Origin: Candidatus Saccharibacteria bacterium CG_4_10_14_0_2_um_filter_52_9
GTDB taxonomy: Bacteria > Patescibacteriota > Saccharimonadia > Saccharimonadales > UBA4665
NCBI GenBank assembly: GCA_002792275.1
Contig: PFOA01000068.1
Location: 1 to 11,888 of the forward strand
Length of the DNA stretch: 11,888 nt
Direction of reading: 5' to 3'
Shown here piece by piece: positions 1 to 5,295 of this stretch (position 1 is the first letter of the stretch; each line of letters begins with the position of its first letter). The translations under genes were made by a program, and so were the position numbers. A model generated the notes under the pieces. It worked only from the letters and a program-made list of their open reading frames with translations. It was not told the origin of the DNA and did not search any database.

Positions 1-396
1 ATCGCCAACCACGCTGGTATACAGGTGGCCGGCGTGTAAAACCTTGAAAGGGTTGGGGTCGGAATACTCAGCAACAACTGTCTTGCCGGCCAGGGTTTGA
101 GCCGGTTTAGCCGACAGAACTCCCAGTAAAGTTTGGTCGTTCAATTTAAGGTTAATGAAGCCCGGTCCGGCCACTGTGACCTCACCAACCTGTTCGCTGA
201 GAGTTTTACGAAGTTTCACGGCCAGAGCCTCGCCGATTTCACGGGGGTTCTTATCAACCTGCTTGGACAGTTGCAGTGCCACATTGGTAGCGTAATCGCC
301 GAACTGCTCCTCGGGTCGCGTCAGCTCAATATCGACCGCAACGTCAAATAGTTCCTTAACAGCGGCGGCAACCAGTTGCTCCAGTTTATCCTTCAT
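1..396 (-). CDS. argS: Arginyl-tRNA synthetase, N-terminal part (cut by window start)
   Basis: Charges tRNA-Arg with arginine in the cytoplasm (class I aminoacyl-tRNA synthetase). Reading the minus strand from the ATG at 396 gives 132 residues, open to the window edge. The N-terminal tRNA-binding (Add-1) domain is recognisable by FGDYATNVALQLSK (about 32-45), NPREI (50-54) and VAGPGFINLKL (75-85). It is followed by the start of the catalytic Rossmann fold, EYSDPNPFKVLHAGHL (110-125). The HIGH-type signature is HAGH at 121-124, a conservative variant of the usual HVGH. An AGGGA Shine-Dalgarno lies just before the start. The gene begins 33 bases after the kinase-like gene on the same strand, so co-transcription with the GNAT and kinase genes is likely. 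The remaining catalytic domain, the KMSK region and the anticodon-binding domain lie outside the window. Confidence 0.93.
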   Translation of the reverse strand, partial: MKDKLEQLVAAAVKELFDVAVDIELTRPEEQFGDYATNVALQLSKQVDKNPREIGEALAVKLRKTLSEQVGEVTVAGPGFINLKLNDQTLLGVLSAKPAQTLAGKTVVAEYSDPNPFKVLHAGHLYTSVVGD

Positions 397-429
397 TATC
401 CCTAGTTTAACAGACAAAGCGGCCAGCTG

Positions 430-1269
430 TTACTGGGGCGCCCTGTATATCAATGTGCCGGCACCTCCATGCGAGAAAAACTCTTTTATGAGGTGTTTGG
501 GGCTGGTTATAACAACATGTTCAACATCAACAAGTGCTTCTATTACCGACCTTGCTTTTACGGCCATTCCACCGGTTATTTCCTTATTATCAATCTTGTG
601 CTCAAGTTCAACATCGCTTATTTTGCTTATCGGTTTGCCCTTGGAGTCGTATATTGCACCCACGGGGGTCAGAAAGACAAACTTATGGGGGCGCATGGTC
701 TTTGCCAGCGCGGTTGCCGCAATATCAGCGTTAATATTAACCGCTTGCTTGCAACCTTTCATTGCTAAATGTCCTATGCAACTGACAATTGGCAGCTCCG
801 CCGCGGCCATTGCCGCAGCAATCGGCTCAGTGTTGATATGGGTTATGGCACTTACCGAAGCCAGGTTACTGTAATCGCTCAATAGAGCCTCAAAAATATC
901 GATGACGCTGTAGGTACCTCCCCCCTGTTGCCTCACAGCATGGCACATTTTTATATTTACACCTCGCAGTACCGATTGTATTACTGGCATGTGGCCTGTG
1001 GGTGTAATTCTCAAGTCTTTGCTGTCTCTCTCACTTGAGTAACCACGAGCTGCTAATGCCTCATCTATTTGATCTCCACCTCCATGCACGATCGTAGGAT
1101 ACAAATTATGGCTCTGTATCTGTACCAGAGCATCAGCCATTGCAGTCAACTGCTCGGGATTACCTATTATGCCGCCGCCAATCTTAATAACGGCAAATCG
1201 GTGTGGCTCATAGGTGCCAAACTTATCGACGTAATAGCCGGATTCAGGAATGCTTTCAAGATTCGTCAT
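430..1269 (-). CDS. Acetylglutamate kinase-like amino-acid kinase (NAGS/NAGK type)
   Basis: Amino-acid-kinase fold protein of 279 residues, best explained as an N-acetylglutamate kinase (ATP-dependent phosphorylation of N-acetylglutamate, second step of arginine synthesis) or a close relative. Visible motifs: KIGGG (29-33) and HGGG (62-65) glycine loops for phosphate and substrate, LRIT (86-89), VNINADIAATALA (177-189, the NINAD signature), VFLTPVGAIYD (198-208), TGGMAVKA (232-239) with Lys238, and a C-terminal FSHGGAGTLI (265-274). The last motif resembles the F-T-H-K-G-A-G-T-L-I of fungal, animal and Xanthomonas-type NAGK/NAGS kinase domains rather than the classical ArgB ending. Those relatives usually carry a fused C-terminal GNAT domain; here the protein ends after the kinase, and a separate GNAT gene lies 9 bases upstream. 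Shine-Dalgarno GAGGGGA precedes the ATG. Substrate is inferred; another carboxylate or phosphate kinase of the family is possible. Confidence 0.72.
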   Translation of the reverse strand: MTNLESIPESGYYVDKFGTYEPHRFAVIKIGGGIIGNPEQLTAMADALVQIQSHNLYPTIVHGGGDQIDEALAARGYSSERDSKDLRITPTGHMPVIQSVLRGVNIKMCHAVRQQGGGTYSVIDIFEALLSDYSNLASVSAITHINTEPIAAAMAAAELPIVSCIGHLAMKGCKQAVNINADIAATALAKTMRPHKFVFLTPVGAIYDSKGKPISKISDVELEHKIDNKEITGGMAVKARSVIEALVDVEHVVITSPKHLIKEFFSHGGAGTLIYRAPQ

Positions 1270-1278
1270 TTTATCCCC

Positions 1279-1761
1279 TCATTCCTTTCCGTGCCGAGAT
1301 AAGCTGAAATCGTCGTCTGTTGGCGGTGTTTTCGTAAGATACCAGTAAACACTTCTTTCGCTTGCCACGATGGCGCCGTATTGTCCAAATATCCTTTTAC
1401 TGGCCCTGTTAACTTGAGCAGTTATGATTTCGACTTCCGGCAGCCGTTTGTGCACTGACGCCAACATGTATCTGGTTAATGTTTTGCCAATACCCTGCCC
1501 AACATATTCAGGATTTACTACAAAGCCCCCAAGCTTTACCATTTCAGGTAAAAATATGGCCGTGATGGCAATGTATCCTAGTGTATCGCCGCTGTGCTTA
1601 TGGAAAGCCGCGATGCCGTAAGGGTGTGAGTCAATAGTCTGCTCATTCAAAAGTAATACACCGTCGGGTTGTCCAGTCCATGTCTCTAACTGTTTTTGCG
1701 CTAACTGATGTTTCGGATTCTCGAGGCTGAATGCCTCAAAATCTATATTTTTTGGTCTCAT
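1279..1761 (-). CDS. GNAT-family N-acetyltransferase
   Basis: Acetyl-CoA-dependent N-acetyltransferase of 160 residues. The core GNAT fold is visible: beta strand TLGYIAITAIF, then KLGGFVVNPEYVGQGIGKTL, where the V-x-P-x-x-x-G-Q-G-I-G segment is the motif A pyrophosphate-binding loop, then the helix LTRYMLASVHKRL and the motif B region NRASKRIFGQYGA. I chose the ATG at 1761 over an in-frame TTG at 1773 because GGAG (about 1768-1771) sits 6 bases before this ATG. The acceptor substrate cannot be read from sequence. The adjacent acetylglutamate-kinase-like gene 9 bases downstream makes glutamate N-acetylation (an NAGS role) attractive, because in some organisms the two activities are fused in one chain. 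This is inference. The gene is first in the unit behind the attenuator. Confidence 0.82.
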   Translation of the reverse strand: MRPKNIDFEAFSLENPKHQLAQKQLETWTGQPDGVLLLNEQTIDSHPYGIAAFHKHSGDTLGYIAITAIFLPEMVKLGGFVVNPEYVGQGIGKTLTRYMLASVHKRLPEVEIITAQVNRASKRIFGQYGAIVASERSVYWYLTKTPPTDDDFSLSRHGKE

Positions 1762-1778
1762 TACTGTCTCCAAGTATT

Positions 1779-1802
1779 AAAAAAGCTCCCCGTACGGGAG
1801 CT
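1779..1802 (-). terminator. Intrinsic terminator in the operon leader (attenuator)
   Basis: On the minus strand AGCTCCC, a five-base loop GTACG and GGGAGCT form a perfect 7-bp G+C-rich stem, followed immediately by six T residues. It lies after the leader ORF stop and just before the GNAT ribosome-binding site, so it can only act as a conditional terminator. Its 5' arm is also complementary to a segment inside the leader ORF (see the attenuator entry). Confidence 0.88.
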
Positions 1803-1869
1803 GTCTGGAGCCTTTGTTATTAACTAATTACAAGGACAACCCCCGGGGATACGTGGGCTGCGGCGGTTA
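1795..1869 (-). promoter_or_regulatory. Alternative RNA pairings of a ribosome-mediated attenuator
   Basis: Minus-strand RNA segments can form mutually exclusive stems. Segment 1 (1862-1869, TAACCGCC, overlapping the tandem Arg codons) can pair with segment 2 (1837-1844, GGGGGTTG), 7 of 8 pairs including G-U. Segment 2 in its longer form (1835-1845, CGGGGGTTGTC) pairs over 11 continuous bases, with two G-U pairs, to segment 3 (1795-1805, GACAGCTCCCG). Segment 3 contains the 5' arm of the terminator stem. A ribosome stalled at the Arg codons would cover segment 1 and free segment 2 to form the antiterminator; a ribosome at the leader stop would cover segment 2 and allow termination. Pairings were found by eye; no folding energies were computed. 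Confidence 0.75.
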
Positions 1870-1895
1870 GTAGTAGGTGAAACTGTAAAGTCCAT
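1824..1895 (-). CDS. Putative 23-residue Arg-containing leader peptide
   Basis: A short ORF, ATG at 1895 to TAG at 1824, encoding 23 residues with the central run NRRSPR. Arg codons are CGC CGC at codons 11-12 and CGT at codon 15, and the peptide ends GGCPCN. It lies 22 bases before the terminator stem and ahead of an arginine-related gene set, which is the arrangement of amino-acid operon leader peptides. No Shine-Dalgarno is visible. A -10-like TATCGT ends 7 bases before the ATG, so translation would be leaderless. Alternatives: a chance ORF, or a small cysteine-containing peptide with its own role; the coincidence of Arg codons and competing stems favours the leader peptide. Confidence 0.65.
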   Translation of the reverse strand: MDFTVSPTTNRRSPRIPGGCPCN

Positions 1896-1902
1896 AGTTA
1901 AT

Positions 1903-1931
1903 ACGATACCCTAATTCTGTTTATTAAGCAA
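1903..1931 (-). promoter_or_regulatory. Putative promoter of the attenuated operon
   Basis: Minus strand TTGCTT (1926-1931), a 17-base spacer, then TATCGT (1903-1908), placed right after the stop codon of the DUF1361 gene at 1941 and 7 bases before the leader ORF start. Each hexamer is only a partial match to the sigma-70 consensus, so position carries most of the weight. Confidence 0.45.
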
Positions 1932-1940
1932 TGGCTGGGG

Positions 1941-2615
1941 CTAGCGGCGGGGCTGGCTGAGTAACCGGGCGGCGCGCCACAGCAGACTGTAGATGGTAGC
2001 CAGCAGAACAAAAAAGGTTGTGATCGTGACCAGCATCTGGGGGTAGGAGGCCAGGTGCTGAAGACGATCCGAGATATCAAATAACAGGCCACCGGGATTG
2101 GTCAGGATGTCCCAGCTGTTCCAGCGCAGGTCGCGGCCGATGTAGATCGCCGCACTACAGATAAATAGTGTCATCGCCACCCAGCCGGCCGCCGCCCTGC
2201 CCGATAAGCGACGCCTCAGCTGCAAGTGAATCAGGTAAAGACTACTAAATCCAAGCGTTACGCCGGTATAAATAAATGAGGTGAACATTACGGCGTCATA
2301 AAGCACATCGACGCGCTGAACTTCGCGCAGGTGGATGAAATCGCTGATCATATAAAAGCTGTTCGGCAGGAACACCAGCCACAATACGCTGGCCCCCAGC
2401 GCCTCCCAGCTGGACCATAGTTTACGGCGCAGAACCGACAGCAAACGAACCGCAAATAACAGCGGCAGCCAAGCCAATACGAGGTTCCATAACAGATAGC
2501 TGAACTCCAGGCTGTGATTCCGCAGAGCGCCATAAGCAAACAGCCCGGCACTGGCCGTGCTGGAAAGTACCAGCGCTATAATAAACTGCCCGCGGTACGA
2601 CCGCCACTGTTTCAT
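1941..2615 (-). CDS. DUF1361 family integral membrane protein
   Basis: A 224-residue polytopic membrane protein with about six to seven hydrophobic segments: roughly 10-30, 38-58, 72-92, 104-130, 142-160 and 190-215. Family-type features are the LLWNLVLAWLPLLFA segment (41-55), WLVFLPNSFYMISDFIHLRE (79-98, the F-P-N-x-x-Y-x-x-x-D-x-x-H-L signature) and GRDLRWNSWDIL (159-170). DUF1361 proteins are common in Patescibacteria and other bacteria but have no established biochemical role, so none is claimed. The acidic and His residues in the signature could form a membrane site. A TATAAT preceded by TG (extended -10) lies 8 bases before the ATG. AAGGA is only 2 bases from the start, too close for a normal Shine-Dalgarno. 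It is divergent from the TrmB-like gene. Confidence 0.82.
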   Translation of the reverse strand: MKQWRSYRGQFIIALVLSSTASAGLFAYGALRNHSLEFSYLLWNLVLAWLPLLFAVRLLSVLRRKLWSSWEALGASVLWLVFLPNSFYMISDFIHLREVQRVDVLYDAVMFTSFIYTGVTLGFSSLYLIHLQLRRRLSGRAAAGWVAMTLFICSAAIYIGRDLRWNSWDILTNPGGLLFDISDRLQHLASYPQMLVTITTFFVLLATIYSLLWRAARLLSQPRR

Positions 2616-2623
2616 ATTCCTTG

Positions 2624-2632
2624 ATTATAACA
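2624..2632 (-). promoter_or_regulatory. Extended -10 promoter of the DUF1361 gene
   Basis: Minus strand TGTTATAAT is an extended -10 (TGn plus the consensus TATAAT), ending 8 bases before the start codon at 2615. This predicts a leaderless or almost leaderless transcript. No convincing -35 is visible, which is usual for extended -10 promoters. Confidence 0.55.
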
Positions 2633-2695
2633 ACCTGCCTGCCAAACACCTGATGAATCATCGGGCGCGACCTGGTCGGTGTTAACTTTTGGCAC

Positions 2696-2733
2696 TTTCC
2701 ACATTGTCACATTTTATTGTTACAATGTGGAAA
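2696..2733. promoter_or_regulatory. 38-bp dyad, candidate operator and promoter of the TrmB-like gene
   Basis: TTTCCACATTGTCAC (2696-2710), an 8-base A/T spacer, and GTTACAATGTGGAAA (2719-2733) form an inverted repeat with 14 of 15 positions matching. The right arm holds TACAAT (2721-2726), usable as a -10 that ends 6 bases before the ATG at 2733; TCCACA (2698-2703) is a weak -35 at 17-base spacing. No T-run follows on either strand, so a terminator is unlikely. Position over the promoter of a regulator gene suggests autoregulation. A closely similar sequence occurs at 8662-8688. Confidence 0.7.
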
Positions 2734-3044
2734 TGACCAAAAACAAGAGAGTGGTTATGCAAAACCCGACAAAACGAAGTTATTCTTTGTTAAACAGGCT
2801 CGGATTGAGCAAAACAGCCGTCAGTTGCTACCAAAGTCTGGCCAACGACGGATCAGCCAAAGTCACCGAGCTGTCCGAACGCCTGGGCTTGCCAAGAACC
2901 GGGTTGTACCGCATCCTCGACAGGCTAGCCGATCTTGGATTTTTACACAAGTTGCGCCACAAAGGTGTTTCAACCGTCTATGTTGCCCGCCCGATTAACC
3001 AAGCCGCTGCTTGGCGGCTACGAAGAGTTTGCAGCCGATTTTAA
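2733..3044 (+). CDS. Small TrmB-like winged helix-turn-helix regulator
   Basis: A 103-residue DNA-binding protein. The segment LLNRLGLSKTAVSCYQSLANDGSAKVTELSERLGLPRTGLYRILDRLADLGFLHKLRHKGVSTVYVA matches a TrmB/MarR-type winged helix: an N-terminal helix, the recognition helix PRTGLYRILDRL, then the beta wing. Full TrmB regulators have a further effector-binding domain of over 100 residues; here only the DNA-binding domain is present, so ligand sensing, if any, must come from elsewhere. The start is uncertain: ATG at 2733 fits the -10 placement (leaderless), ATG at 2757 has a weak GAGAG upstream, and an in-frame GTG at 2679 is unlikely because it would put the operator inside the gene. In another frame the last bases read LTKPLLGGYEEFAADFNR to a stop at 3051, so a late frameshift changing the C-terminus cannot be excluded. 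The 3' end overlaps the convergent isomerase gene by 4 bases. Confidence 0.8.
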   Translation: MTKNKRVVMQNPTKRSYSLLNRLGLSKTAVSCYQSLANDGSAKVTELSERLGLPRTGLYRILDRLADLGFLHKLRHKGVSTVYVARPINQAAAWRLRRVCSRF

Positions 3045-4072
3045 TCGTTAAGCAGTTGTTTGAGTTTTTCTACCAGTTCGACCGGTGTAGGATTAAGACC
3101 GTTCAGAATGGCTACATAAAGGCTGACAAAGTCGCAAAAATTCGATGTCCACAGCAGTTGCTGTAGGTGAGTTTCGCCCTGGGGCGTGATGACTTCGGGT
3201 GCCGGGCGCTTGCCAGACAACAGACGTTCCGAAACTTCAAAGCGCTTCTGAACCCGGGGATGCTCCAGGTTGGAGCGGATCTCTACCACGGCGTATGGCT
3301 TGTCTACCGGATGGCTGGACCAGCCGATGAACTCATTATGGTTGAACTCCGGGTACTGGTTGACCCAGGCAACATTCTTGGCATTTTCGTTGAGGCAGAT
3401 CTTAAACTTGTTGGCGGCCGGAAATAGCTTTGGCCCACTGTAGACAACGATTGATTTGCCGATTAATTCCAGAGTTAGTTGTTTGGCCGGGTTGTCGGCT
3501 GTCGGAATCTCGGGCTTCCACAAAGCCAGCTGGTCTTTCAGCCAATCGCCGGCGGCATTAAGTTCGGCCAGCTTGCCTTTCGGTATCAACCCCAGCGGTT
3601 CTAATAACTCAGCCATAGCAACCAAGAAATAAAACGACGACATGCGCGGTTGGATACCGCCCGGGATCTCATAGTAAGTATGTCCGGTAGTCTTGGCACG
3701 CTCAGCCAGCTTGCCGCCGGCGGCGATTACCACTATCTGGGCGCCGCGAGCCTCGGCATCGTCCAGCGCGGACAATGTTTCCTCGGTATTACCGGAGTAA
3801 CTGGAAGAAATAAACAACGTGTCTTTGCCGACGTAGGCCGGTAAGGAATAGTCGCGCACAATTTCAAACGGAACCGTGGGACTGCCCCAAGACTGTAGGT
3901 AGACCGCCGGCCAGGCCGAACCGCCCATGCCAGCCAGTACGATATTACTGATACCAGAGAAGTCCGGCACCGGAACCTCAAAGCTGTGCTTCAGCTGTTG
4001 CCACTGCTTTTCCACCACGCCCAAGGCGTCATCGGCATCACGGTCGTGAATCAGTTTTAGGTCATCAAGCAT
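3041..4072 (-). CDS. Bifunctional phosphoglucose/phosphomannose isomerase
   Basis: Interconverts glucose-6-phosphate or mannose-6-phosphate with fructose-6-phosphate, feeding central carbon and cell-envelope sugar metabolism. The 343-residue protein has two SIS folds: VLAGMGGSAWPAVYLQ (45-60) and the phosphate-binding ISSSYSGNTEETL (88-100), then a second SIS domain starting near SIVVYSGPKL. NENAKNVAWVNQYPEFNHNEFIG is the characteristic acidic/His active-site segment of this family, known from archaea and many Patescibacteria. Start choice: on the minus strand GGAGG (4078-4082) is followed by TA-ATG-ATG; the second ATG (4072) has the better 5-base spacing. Starts at 4075 or further upstream at 4132 are possible, but the latter would cover the divergent promoter region. 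It is convergent with the TrmB-like gene and divergent from the acidic protein gene. Confidence 0.9.
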   Translation of the reverse strand: MLDDLKLIHDRDADDALGVVEKQWQQLKHSFEVPVPDFSGISNIVLAGMGGSAWPAVYLQSWGSPTVPFEIVRDYSLPAYVGKDTLFISSSYSGNTEETLSALDDAEARGAQIVVIAAGGKLAERAKTTGHTYYEIPGGIQPRMSSFYFLVAMAELLEPLGLIPKGKLAELNAAGDWLKDQLALWKPEIPTADNPAKQLTLELIGKSIVVYSGPKLFPAANKFKICLNENAKNVAWVNQYPEFNHNEFIGWSSHPVDKPYAVVEIRSNLEHPRVQKRFEVSERLLSGKRPAPEVITPQGETHLQQLLWTSNFCDFVSLYVAILNGLNPTPVELVEKLKQLLND

Positions 4073-4089
4073 CATTACCTCCAAACTTC

Positions 4090-4122
4090 TTGTGCTTTTA
4101 GCATCGTATTGTATATAGTATA
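4090..4122. promoter_or_regulatory. Divergent promoter region between the isomerase and acidic-protein genes
   Basis: Plus strand: TTGTGC (4090-4095), an 18-base spacer, TATAGT (4114-4119), giving a start of transcription about 25 bases before the 4152 ATG with its GGGGGAG ribosome site. Minus strand: TATACT (4117-4122) and TACAAT (4108-4113) are both possible -10 elements for the isomerase gene. The two promoters overlap, so expression in the two directions may compete. Confidence 0.5.
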
Positions 4123-4151
4123 GCCTAAGCACATCGAATATAGGGGGAGTA

Positions 4152-4778
4152 ATGTTTGGGCACCAAGACGACCAGTCAGATCAAAAAGATGCACATGATG
4201 CACCGCACGAACCGCAACACGATACGGTGAATGCCGACGTCGGCGATCACAGCCAGGCCGCTCCGCAAGAACCTCAAGAAGATCCGGCAGTAATCATAAC
4301 GCCCGATCCGGCACCCGGATCCGGCACCACTGCCGACTCACCGGCTGACAATGAAGCGGATGAAGCACAGGCAGAGCCGACTCCGGCCGAACCTATAAGT
4401 GACGTAATCTCCCCGGCTGGTGGCTTTCCCAAGCCCATGACTTTTCGCGCCGGCGCTGATGACGATGAAGACGTATCGGCTACTCCTGTACCCAGCTTAG
4501 GATCAGATGATAACACCAGCTCAACCCACGAATTAATCGATATCAAGCAAAAGGTTCTTGGTGAGCTTTCACCCCTGATTGATGATCTCGACCTGAACCC
4601 CGAAGATAAGTTTCGCACCATCATGATGATGATTCAGGCCAGCGACGACCAGACTCTGGTAGCCAAGGCCTACGCCGCCGCTCACACCATCGAGGATGAA
4701 AAGACCCGCGCCCAGGCTCTGCTCGACATCGTCAACGAAATCAACTACTTCACCACCCCGCACGAAAACCAATCTTAG
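4152..4778 (+). CDS. Acidic disordered protein with conserved C-terminal helical domain (hypothetical)
   Basis: A 208-residue protein of unknown function. Residues 1-125 are low complexity, rich in Asp, Glu, Pro, Ala and Thr with many His and Gln near the start, hence very acidic and predicted disordered. Residues 126-201 look folded and helical: HELIDIKQKVLGELSPLIDD, EDKFRTIMMMIQASDD, then KAYAAAHTIEDEKTRAQALL and DIVNEINYF. This C-terminal segment resembles hypothetical proteins I associate with Saccharibacteria, but that is recollection, not a search. No signal peptide or membrane segment is present, so a cytoplasmic location is likely. GGGGGAG (4143-4149) is a strong ribosome-binding site. 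The 3' end overlaps the convergent two-TM protein gene by 4 bases. Confidence 0.8.
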   Translation: MFGHQDDQSDQKDAHDAPHEPQHDTVNADVGDHSQAAPQEPQEDPAVIITPDPAPGSGTTADSPADNEADEAQAEPTPAEPISDVISPAGGFPKPMTFRAGADDDEDVSATPVPSLGSDDNTSSTHELIDIKQKVLGELSPLIDDLDLNPEDKFRTIMMMIQASDDQTLVAKAYAAAHTIEDEKTRAQALLDIVNEINYFTTPHENQS

Positions 4779-5230
4779 CGACTAGCCAGGTTTCGACGCA
4801 GTATAATCTGATACGCCGCCGCGCCGGCAATTGAGACTGTAACAAAAACCAAAGCCGTTTCGCCCGGACCGGTGTCGGTAAGTGACTGGCTGTTTACATT
4901 CGGTGAGGCCTGGCTGACAGATGCTCCGGCCGTTCCGGAATTGCTGGCTGGTGCTGATGTCGGTGTCGGGGCTGGCGCCGGAGGTTTGGTGGCCTTTTGA
5001 ACGGCAATCGGTTTGGCTGGAGTGGCCGGTGGTGAATTATCTTTACCGGCCACTCCAGCTAGCAAAAGGATTCCAAAAACTATCAGACCCGGAATAACAA
5101 TCAAGACAATCAGGCGCGGAATAGCCCGCTTCCAGTCAATTCTGCCTCGAGACCGGGTGGTGTTAGATATGTAATCCGGCTCCTCAACAGCCGTCTGACC
5201 AAGATTTTTTTGGCGATTGAATAACTTCAT
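4775..5230 (-). CDS. Two-TM envelope protein with Pro/Ala-rich linker and TDTGPG tail (hypothetical)
   Basis: A 151-residue protein. A basic, polar N-terminus (1-38) is followed by a transmembrane segment (about 40-61, RLIVLIVIPGLIVFGILLL). Next come a Pro/Ala/Thr/Ser-rich linker (63-115), the motif SLTDTGPGE (116-124), a second hydrophobic segment (124-144) and the tail RRNLASR. The motif, hydrophobic stretch and basic end have the layout of an LPxTG sorting signal with Leu-Thr-Asp-Thr-Gly in place of Leu-Pro-x-Thr-Gly. With two membrane segments both ends would be cytoplasmic and the linker would cross the outer side. Function unknown. TATAGT ends 6 bases before the ATG and no Shine-Dalgarno is visible, suggesting a leaderless mRNA separate from groESL. 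It is convergent with the acidic protein gene, overlapping it by 4 bases. Confidence 0.78.
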   Translation of the reverse strand: MKLFNRQKNLGQTAVEEPDYISNTTRSRGRIDWKRAIPRLIVLIVIPGLIVFGILLLAGVAGKDNSPPATPAKPIAVQKATKPPAPAPTPTSAPASNSGTAGASVSQASPNVNSQSLTDTGPGETALVFVTVSIAGAAAYQIILRRNLASR

Positions 5231-5236
5231 GTTTTA

Positions 5237-5265
5237 ACTATACTACTTGTTCACTAACAGAGAAA
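5237..5265 (-). promoter_or_regulatory. Putative promoter of the two-TM protein gene
   Basis: Minus strand TATAGT (5237-5242) ends 6 bases before the ATG at 5230, with a very weak -35 candidate TTTCTC (5260-5265) at 17-base spacing. It would give a leaderless transcript. Confidence 0.4.
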
Positions 5266-5281
5266 GCAGTAGCGTTTTGGC

Positions 5282-5295
5282 AAGCCCGAAGGCTT
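5282..5295 (-). other. UUCG-loop hairpin at the groEL stop codon
   Basis: Minus strand AAGCC-TTCG-GGCTT forms a 5-bp stem with the very stable C(UUCG)G tetraloop, beginning inside the groEL stop codon. It is followed by GCCAAAACG rather than a T-run, so it is not a canonical intrinsic terminator. It may protect the 3' end of the groESL mRNA or act as a weak pause. Confidence 0.5.

Noticed and set aside
455..874. 139-residue plus-strand ORF opposite the kinase gene
   Set aside because: Shadow of the well-supported minus-strand kinase; no ribosome site and no recognisable domain.
1824..1895. The short ORF as a RiPP precursor because it ends GGCPCN
   Set aside because: No modification or export genes are nearby, and the Arg codons with competing stems and a terminator fit a leader peptide better.
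2693..2703. DnaA box near TTTCCACA upstream of the TrmB-like gene
   Set aside because: Only 7 of 9 positions match TTATCCACA, there is no cluster of boxes, and the sequence is better explained as one arm of the dyad.
4076..4132. Upstream extension of the isomerase start to 4132
   Set aside because: The added residues do not belong to the family, the extension would cover the divergent promoter, and GGAGG at 4078-4082 points to the ATG at 4072.
5282..5295. Hairpin after groEL as a terminator
   Set aside because: The stem is stable (UUCG loop) but followed by GCCAAAACG with no T-run, so it is listed only as a hairpin.
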